Below are positions 56,136-64,000 of a stretch of 64,000 nt of DNA, one piece after another (position 1 is the stretch's first letter; every line of letters starts with the position of its first letter). Made by a program: the position numbers and the translations under genes. The stretch is from NCBI GenBank assembly GCA_029641185.1, contig JAPWGK010000006.1, positions 186,001-250,000 on the forward strand, read 5' to 3'. This DNA is from Pseudofabraea citricarpa. Its lineage: Eukaryota > Ascomycota > Leotiomycetes > Helotiales > Dermateaceae. The notes under the pieces were generated by a model. It made no database searches. It saw nothing but the letters and a program-made list of their open reading frames with translations, and was not told where the DNA came from.

Positions 56136-58630
56136 CTAAAAATGCTGCTTCGCCCTCCACTCAGATGCAACATCCTCATACCTTACAAACTCAACCTCGC
56201 GGCCTTTACTCTTCAGCCAAGCAATCGTGCGATCAATCATGCCAATGACATGGGCCATGCCACTCGTATCGGGATGCAGCACGAGCGGGAAGACGAAGTC
56301 GCCTCGCTCCTTTTCCCCTTCCTCCTCCTCACCGTCGTCGTCGAACTCGTGGTACAGAAAGTCAAAGCGCTCTTTCCACATGTCCATGATGTTGTTGACG
56401 CCCACGTACCCTTGCGAGTTCGGCGCGCTGGGCAGGTACTGCAGCGGCGTCATGTCTTCCATGTACCAGTTTGCCGGCAGCTCAACGAGCGTGCTGGCTG
56501 TCGGCGCTGCTGCCGGTGCGAGAGGATGCATCCAGGACTTGGCCGATGCCGTGGGTGAGAAATCTATGGGTGTGATGGGGGGAGTGTGGGGTAGGAAATA
56601 GGGTTGCGAGTCGTGGTGAGTTAGGGATGAGTCTGATATTTGCGATTGCTGTGGTTAGTCCTCATCCTGTGTTGCCTTCTTCTTGCTTTTCTAGTTCGAG
56701 AAAGAAAAAATAAGGGAGACATACCGTAGAGGAATCCATGTTCCTCGAGTACTTTGACCGTGTGCTCTCGCAGCTGGTACAAAGGTGCTCTCCACCCCTT
56801 CGGCTTCTTGCCCGTCAAGGATGTGGCGAGTTCGATACACTTCTCGATGACCTCTCGTTCTTGCACTTCAGTCATCTGTGAGCTGCCCTCGTGTGCATAT
56901 CCGTGACATGCGATCTCTGCTCCGCTGTCCTTGACCATCTGCGTCTGCTTGGGGAACGTCTCCATGGAATGTCCGGGGATGAACCAGGTGACGTGCTCGG
57001 CGATTCCATGTCTCTTGAAGAGTTTCAAGAGACGTGGGACTCCGACCTGGCCTGAGAAGTAGCCCGATGAGTAGTCGGCCATGTTGTTCGTTGCTGAAGC
57101 ACCCGTGCCGAGGAATCCTGAGACGGCATCAAAATCCACACTGAGCAGAATTTGGATTCGTCTCTGGCGACCTACATTGCCGACGGATCTGGGAATACTG
57201 GAAGTTGGGAGGGCTTTAGAGAGGGTCGGCGAGGAAGTTGAAGATGTCGTGGGTGTGAAGACCTCTTCAGCCTTCCACACGACTCGTCCTTCCATGCCTC
57301 CATCTACACTCAAGCATTCTCCACTGATATGACCGGCTGCTCTATGGCTCGCGAGGAAGGCCATGGCCCTCGCTACATCTTCTGGCTTGGCTATCTTTCT
57401 CAGCGGCACCGTGGCTTGAGCTTCAGTCCACATCTCCTTGGGATCATCGAGCCGTCCCTCAATCAGAGGCGTGTCAACCCACCCAGGAGCAACGGCATTG
57501 ATTCTCGCCTTGCTGTTCAACCTCACGATCTCGTTCTTAACGCCTCGAACCAGTCCATACTGCAGCCCAGCTTTGCCCGATGCATATTCGGTGTGTCCCG
57601 CCTGACCAAACTTGCCAGTCTCGGATCCCGTGACGACGATGGACAGGTTCTCGATTTCCTTCCCATCTTGCGAGGCTTGTGTCTCTTGGGCTGCTCGGAG
57701 AAAATGCTTGATGGTCAGGAACGTCCCCTGGATGTTGGTGTTGTACGTCTTCTGCCAGAGCTCCAAGGGAATCTCCCATATCGGATAGTTGTTCGATTCG
57801 TCAGTGATGCCGGCGTTGGCGATCAGGATGTTGATGGGCCCGTGGTGTGCTTTTGCTTGGGCAATGCAGCTGCTGATTGACTCTTCTGAGGATATGTCAC
57901 CGCTCACTTTCAGAAGGTTGGCTGTGTCTGGGATGTTGCCGATTGGGCGGAGGTCGTGAGCTGTCACTTTGCATCCTTGGTCTGATAGAATGTTAGTTAG
58001 CCTTACTCTTAACTAGGCAGATATATAAAATCGGTTGCTGGTCTGCTTGATAGGGTCCAAACCAAAGTTGACTAGAAAGATGCTCAGGCTACTGCAAACT
58101 AGCGCATTCAAAAGAGAAGTAGACAGCAGCAAGCACACATGCCCATTACTAGGAATCCAGCAAGTTGCTAAGTTTAAAATGGGATAGCTCTCTGTCTCAG
58201 TATCGGTGTCGCGCTTGCAGCTGGTTAATTGCTCGATATAATTCTAGCCGATGGGCTTGCTGCTCCAATCGCCAGATGCAGCAGGTAAGCCAGCCGCTAA
58301 ACGCATGGAAAGGCTGCCCAAAATATGCCCTAGAGTAAGATATGCACACTCGTGTTTGGAATGTTGCCACTATCTCTGCTTGGCCGTGCACACGACCACA
58401 CCACACAGCACACGCCAAGCAGATGCTCTGTGGCTCTTCTCCTGAAGTATACCGGGCTCTAGGAGTGCAGCAAGACTCGAGTCCGAGAACCAAGCGGGCC
58501 AAAGCAGCTGTTGGATGTACTGTGTGTACTTACTCAAGAATTCCTTGACGGCTTCGCTTCCAATCCCCCCAGCGGCTCCCGTGACGAAGACATGGTAACC
58601 CTCAAGCCCGAGAAAAGAAGAAGAAGGCAT
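56136..58630 (-). CDS. Fused short-chain dehydrogenase / polysaccharide deacetylase
   Basis: Three minus-strand exons (58630-58534, 57981-56725, 56632-56136) give 616 aa in one frame. Residues 1-260 are a classical SDR: cofactor loop TGAAGGIG, IANAG, Ser152, and Tyr165-x3-Lys169 (YASGK), then PGWVDTP and a SVDGG end. After a Ser/Thr-rich linker (about 275-305) comes a NodB/CE4 deacetylase: SVDFDA with Asp315/Asp317, zinc-type CHGYAH with His392/His396, and RAPLY with Arg430, then a C-terminal part with a short acidic EEEEGEKE insert. SDRs oxidise or reduce alcohols with NAD(P); CE4 enzymes remove N-acetyl or similar groups, and intracellular PgdA/PuuE-like members act on small molecules. No signal peptide, so cytosolic. 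Intron 1 is unusually long (552 nt). Confidence 0.83.
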
Positions 58631-60757
58631 GATGAAACGTGAAGAAGATTAGGGTTCCGAAGAATAAGAATCTCGAAATCCAAACAAACATCCAACACGA
58701 TGACCACTACAATATACGAATTACGCAGCTAACATAACACTACGGACCATTAGGTACGGCCAACATCGGTCAAGTCACGTGCCTCGCAATAGCCGTCTTA
58801 TCGCCCGGCTCCATGATTACTAATGCTGCTGTTGTTGCCTTATCCCTGTAGATTATGTTATCAACCACCATTCCTCGTCGTCGTCGTTGTCGCCGTTGTT
58901 GTCGTCGATGCTGCTATTGATTAGAAAACATGACTTGCCATTCGTACGAGGTCATGACTACAAAAAACCAACAACGCAGAGGCATAGACTCTGAAGCACC
59001 ACAAAAGTGACGTCAGTATCACGTGGTGGGCAGTTGCATGAGTGGACTCAGTCGACTGCCGAAGATAATGATCGCTGGGAGGGAAAAAGTCTGTCCTGGG
59101 ATTCGAAATGTGCCGTCAAAATGCCATGGAAGACGACCATGCATAAGTACGGCTGCGGGAGTATGAGGTCATCGCTGCCCACCCACACCACCATCAGCAA
59201 CAGCATCAACACCACCAGATGACAATCAAAGAGCAGATTCAAAGACACCCCAAAGTATCTCTCTATCGGCTTTGCGAACACGCATGAAGTCTTGCAAAGT
59301 TAGAGAAGCAATGAGTTGAAAAGAGAAACAACCCCGGACCTTCATCTCCGCTTTACAAGTTGCAAGCCGCATTGCCCTTTAGCCTTGGTCTTGGTCCTGT
59401 TGATCCCCAAGCGTAGCCTCTAATGGTCGCTTGATCTTTTGACTTTGCAATAATAGCCACGAGAGTTGTGGGAATACACAGCCTGACAGCCACAGACAAG
59501 CCCAAGTGTGCTAAGTGCTCTACCAAGAGAGACCCTTCGTACCTCGTGCCCCTCCTTTTGGCCTGCTGAGTCGTTAATAGTCGTTAATCTGTAGGATCTC
59601 GTAGATCTTGCCGCTACAGCAATGTAGCACTCGTTAAGCTTCTCCCTGTCGATTTGCCCCCCCTCCAAGGATATCGTGCCTTGAGCCCTTGACATATGCT
59701 CTCGCCTTGGAAACATCCTCGCTCGCCCTGCTGGGTAATAACTAAACATGGCCTGACAGCTCGCTCGCTCGCTCCATTCGCAACTCCCTTGCGGTAGCAA
59801 TGCCCGCCGAAAGTTTCTGTCGACGTTTCCGTTTCCCGGCCGGGTGGCAAAGAGCCATGCGTCGGCTGTGTGAAGCTCTCAAGATTTCCGATTCTTGGTT
59901 ACTGGTCGGTCCAATGTCCCCAATGAGCGTTCATCTCAGGCCCAAACACAGACGTCTCCACGAACCTCCTTCGCAGGTCGCTCCCTCGTTCTCGTTCGCT
60001 CACTGCCGCCGCCACCACCACCACCCCCCTCGGCCTTTGTGCAGAGAGGGTATTATTATGTATTATTGTGCCGGACAAAAGCAATGAGGGGCCGAACCGG
60101 GGGAAGGGTGGAAGGTGGAAGGTGAAGGTGGAGCTTCAAGAGAGACGAGGTTGTACTTTCGTACTTAGTCTCTCCATTTTAGAAATTTAGCGATCTTTCC
60201 CCCAATTGCTCTAAGCCAACATCGACATTTGCCACCCTCAGACCTCCTTCGACTCTTTCCCATCGCTCGCAGACACCCGCAAAACCTAGCAATAATCCCG
60301 AACACGAAGTCCCAGCCCGTGACGCCCATCTACTAACTACTGCTGCTGCTACTCTTGCTCTGTCAAGAAAAACAATTCCTCTGCCCCCATTCTATCGCCA
60401 GGCTCGCGTGTCCTGAGTCCCTCATTTGGTCGTTATTGTCGTTGACGTTGACGTTTTTGTTTTCCAGACCATACCGACCGCACCTTAGCTTCACATGTCC
60501 CATCCCTAGGCAAGAAGGCAAGAAGGCAAGAAGGCACCGAGACGCAGATCATTACCTACCTCCCCGCCAAATCGCAAACCTCGATATTTCCGCGACGGCA
60601 GATTCGATGCACACCTAAGGGTTCAAGCTGACATTTGGGATTTCGTGGGGAAGCTGGAGTACTCCATCACCGCGTCGGCTGAGGGCCTCGATCGCGCACT
60701 TCTCTGCGACGACGCCAACTTTTGCACTCAGCACACGGAGGAAAGGGGGAGCTCACC
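58631..60757. other. Intergenic, phytochrome upstream region
   Basis: About 2.1 kb between divergent genes. CGT/TGT trinucleotide-rich at 58868-58915, a GGCAAGAA repeat at 60509-60536, C/T-rich toward the phytochrome ATG. None of the frames is protein-like. Length fits a large promoter and leader. Confidence 0.45.
60509..60536. repeat. 8-bp tandem repeat (GGCAAGAA)
   Basis: Three and a half perfect copies in the phytochrome leader region. Confidence 0.88.
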
Positions 60758-63700
60758 ATGCCCACAGGTCAAGGCACGGGTGAGGGCGATGGCCAGAACA
60801 GCCCAACAGAGCCCGAGCAGGAGTCTATACCAGATGGCCATCTACCCAGACGACGAACAGAGCTGCCACGCGAAACATCGCCGAAGACTTTGGTGCCCTT
60901 AAGATCTCCTTCCAGCCCAACAGAACGACCACGCCTACCAGTTGCAGCTTTCCAGACCAATTTCAGCCCAGCTCAAGTACCAGATGTGACGTCCTCATAT
61001 AGTGTGGGTTCTGATTATCAACTTGGCGGCCCAGAGTCAGGTGCGGATCGGGTGTTTCCCATCAGAAGCGTCGTCAGCGTTGATCCTACTCAGACGCCAG
61101 CTGCATTTTCTGTCGGACGCAGTTCCTCCGAGTTTGAATACTTCTCGAGCACCGCAGCCCCTGGCATTGCTGGCCAAGATATTGCTTCACAAAGGTCGAG
61201 GAACTCTGATGCCGGCAGCGTCGCCTCCGCACGTTCGCGGAAGAAGAGCGATACCGTTCCTACAACTCTCAACTCTGGCCTGCCAAAAAATAGTCGAGTA
61301 CCTTCGGGAGAACCCAGCAATTCAAGGAGAAAAGGATCCGTATCCACAACTCGCAGCGGTTCGGACAAATATGGCGGAGGAAGTCGCATGCAACTTTTTA
61401 GTGATGCAACTTCTGATAAGTCGGGGGAGAATGCCACATCAAGCAGCTACAGAGGCGGGTCAGGGGGTGCCTCGCTGGGTGCTCGCACTCCAACTGATCA
61501 GGATAGTATTGGAGGTGGCTTGGTGACAGCCAGATTCAAGCATATCGTCACTGCAGAAGGCCATGCCGTTATCACGGGTCGTGATGGCGAGACTTTGCAG
61601 AGATGCGAGGATGAGCCCATACATATTCCAGGGGCTGTGCAGACGTTTGGCTTGCTGATTGCATTACAAGAGCAAGATGAGGGCCAACTTGTGGTGCGAG
61701 TTGTCAGTGAAAACTCCCACCGCATGATTGGATACACTCCCGCCGAGTTGTTTAAGCTTAAAAGCTTTACGGATATTTTGTCAGAGGAGCAGAGCGATAA
61801 CTTGCTTGATCATGTGGATTTCATTCAAGATGATGATGCAGATCCTGCTACGAACGGGCCCGAGGTTTTCACAATATCTATCAAAACACCAAAAGGTAGA
61901 AGTGCCAAAATGTGGTGTGCCTTACATATTAACCCTTCAAATCCGCGGCTTGTCATTTGCGAATTCGAGTACGATGATGACCATATATTTCCCTTGGTAC
62001 CCCCCAATGAAGTTACTCCCGAGCCGCCGGAGGATACACTCAACAGCAAGCCAACTCAAGAGGAATATTTTGAGAGCACTCACAATGCAAGCAGGCCCTT
62101 ACGAGTCTTGCGCAGCGCACGAAAGCGCAAAGGCGAAGCTGCTGCAATGGAGGTCTTTAACATCATGTCCCAGGTCCAGGAGCAACTAGCATCCGCAGTA
62201 AACCTAGACTCTTTCCTGAAGATCTTGGTTGGGGTAGTAAAGGAATTGACGGGGTTCCATAGAGTGATGATATACCAATTTGACGCCGCCTTTAATGGCC
62301 GAGTAGTGACCGAACTCGTTGATCCCCGAGCAACGAAAGATCTTTATAAGGGTCTTAACTTTCCGGCATCTGATATCCCAAAACAAGCTCGAGATATGTA
62401 CAAGGTCAACAAGGTGCGATTGTTATACGATCGAGACTTGGAGACTGCGAGACTCGTTTGCAGGACCGTTGACGACCTGGAAACACCTTTAGATCTGTCG
62501 TAAGTTGAAACTCTCACTGACTTCTGTCCCCCACTCACCTTTTTCTTAGTTATTCATACCTTCGTGCTATGTCTCCTATACACATAAAGTATCTTGCCAA
62601 TATGGCTGTTCGGTCTTCTATGTCAATTTCCATCACTGCCTTCGGTGAGCTGTGGGGTCTTATTGCGTGCCATTCTTATGGATCCAAAGGTATGCGTGTA
62701 TCTTTCCCTATCCGAAAGATGTGCCGTCTTGTCGGTGATACAGCATCGAGGAATATTGAGAGATTATCATATGCCTCTCGACTTCAGGCTCGAAAACTCA
62801 TCAATACTGTACCTACCGAGACGAACCCTGCGGGGTATATAACGGCTTCATCAGATGATCTCCTCACACTGTTTGATGCCGATTTTGGCCTTCTATCCAT
62901 CCGGGGGGAAACAAAGATTCTCGGTAAATTGGAACACTCACAAGAAGCCTTGGCCATGTTAGAGTATTTGAGATTACGAAAATTGACCTCTGTCGTAACC
63001 TCCCAAGATATCAAAGCCGATTTCCCAGACATTCGCTACTCTCCTGGATTTACCGTCATTGCTGGCTTGCTTCTTGTGCCTCTCTCAGTCGGAGGAACCG
63101 ATTTCATTGTATTCTTTAGGAAAAGTCAGATCAAGGAAGTAAAGTGGGCAGGCAATCCTTACGAAAAGTTCGTCAAGGAAGGAACAGAAGGTTATCTGGA
63201 GCCCAGGAAGAGTTTCGCGACATGGAGGGAGACTGTCATTGGCAAATGCCGTGATTGGAATGAAGAGCAGATTGAGACGGCTGCAGTTCTATGTCTTGGT
63301 AAGTAGATCTGCAATATCTCTTGCTCTTCTCGGAATATCTCATATAGACTTCACATATAAACTAACAAATCACCTTAGTCTATGGGAAATTCATCGAGGT
63401 CTGGCGTCAGGTAAGAAATCATAAAATACTCGTCTACAACGATTGCTGATCCAGACACAGAAAGAAGCTGCTTTACAGAGTAGCCAACTGACAAAGTTGT
63501 TACTGGCCAATTCTGCTCACGAGGTCAGAACTCCACTAAATGCAATCATCAATTATCTTGAGATTGCTATGGAAGGTGCTTTGGACCAAGAGACCAGAGA
63601 AAATTTGTCTAAATCCCACTCTGCATCGAAGTCTCTGATTTACGTCATCAACGATTTGCTCGATCTGACCAACACAGAAGAAGGCCAGGATCTGATTAAA

Positions 63701-64000
63701 GATGAAATTTTCGATTTGCATTCCACGCTCCACGAAGCCACTGATCAGTTCGTAGGTGACGCAAAGCGAAAAGGTCTTGTGTATGAAGTTGTGGTAAATC
63801 CTGGCGTGCCACAATCCGTACACGGAGACCAGCGACGAGTTCGGCAAATAATCAGTAACATTACTGCAAATGCTATGCAACATACCACTAATGGCTGGGT
63901 AAAGGTTGAGCTATGGCGTGCTGATCTGGCAGGCCAAAAAGTCGTTATAGAGATCGTGGTATCGGATTCTGGCGTCGGCATGTCTAATCAGAAACTTGAT
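60758..64000 (+). CDS. Fungal phytochrome hybrid histidine kinase, 3' end outside window
   Basis: Exons 60758-62499, 62550-63298, 63379-63410 and 63455 to the window edge give 1023 residues so far. Order: a Ser-rich N-terminal extension of about 260 residues; PAS with Cys283 in RCEDEPIHIPGAVQTFG, the cysteine that binds biliverdin in fungal and bacterial phytochromes; GAF (about 480-640) with FPASDIPKQAR and His592 in SPIHIKYLANM; PHY (about 640-820); histidine-kinase dimerisation helix with His863 in NSAHEVRTPLNAI; and the start of the ATPase domain (NITANAMQHTTNGWV, DSGVGM). A receiver domain is expected past 64000. It senses red/far-red light and signals to development and stress pathways in relatives. 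The first in-frame ATG is used; a 32-nt mini-exon is present. Confidence 0.93.

Noticed and set aside
58197..58502. 101-codon frame inside the long intron of the fusion gene
   Set aside because: No motif or homologue recognised, Cys-rich random composition; noted only because the intron is long.

Overview
The window comes from the nuclear genome of a filamentous ascomycete (Pezizomycotina). The genes carry short GT-AG introns, mostly 45-150 nt, often with CTAAC/CTGAC branch points. The gene set is typical of that group: a copper-fist regulator, Zn2Cys6 regulator, fungal phytochrome, Zds1, Hse1 and a fungal GH78. A class such as Leotiomycetes is possible, but I infer that only from general feel and cannot show it. 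Gene models below were built by joining reading frames across splice sites by eye; every joined model stays in frame from ATG to stop.

Left part (1-24 kb): an IBTK-like ankyrin/RCC1/BTB protein (1785-6494), a nitrilase-family hydrolase (7244-8523), a 97-aa one-membrane-span protein (9328-9674, minus), a small SET-domain protein (10915-11538), a long non-coding stretch, a copper-fist transcription factor (15674-17235), an Rgt1-like Zn2Cys6 factor (18857-21372), and a secreted GH78 rhamnosidase-like enzyme (21874-24180, minus).

Middle (24-44 kb): a Zds1-type PP2A/cell-cycle regulator (26955-29850), a GNAT acetyltransferase (30781-31353), an AT-rich island with decayed repeats, the ESCRT-0 subunit Hse1 (32913-35143), an unrecognised 336-aa protein (35772-37159, minus), a mitochondrial hydroxyacid-oxoacid transhydrogenase (37570-39308, minus), a second decayed repeat, and a 14-span MFS exporter (40571-42265, minus).

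Right part (44-64 kb): a long coiled-coil protein (44332-47975, minus), an Ala/Pro/Lys-rich protein with a tandemly duplicated exon (49452-50321, minus), the PP2A activator PTPA (51133-52682, minus) divergent from an AT-hook/coiled-coil/SANT-like protein (52954-55644), a one-chain fusion of a short-chain dehydrogenase with a polysaccharide deacetylase (56136-58630, minus), and a fungal phytochrome histidine kinase that runs off the right edge (60758-64000).

The genes do not form a metabolic cluster. Two of them (Zds1 and PTPA) act on the same phosphatase, PP2A, but lie 21 kb apart. The most unusual items are the dehydrogenase-deacetylase fusion, the 143-bp exon-plus-intron duplication, a pair of related terminal-inverted-repeat elements in opposite orientation, tandem NAGNAG splice acceptors in two regulatory genes, and several conserved-looking proteins I cannot name.
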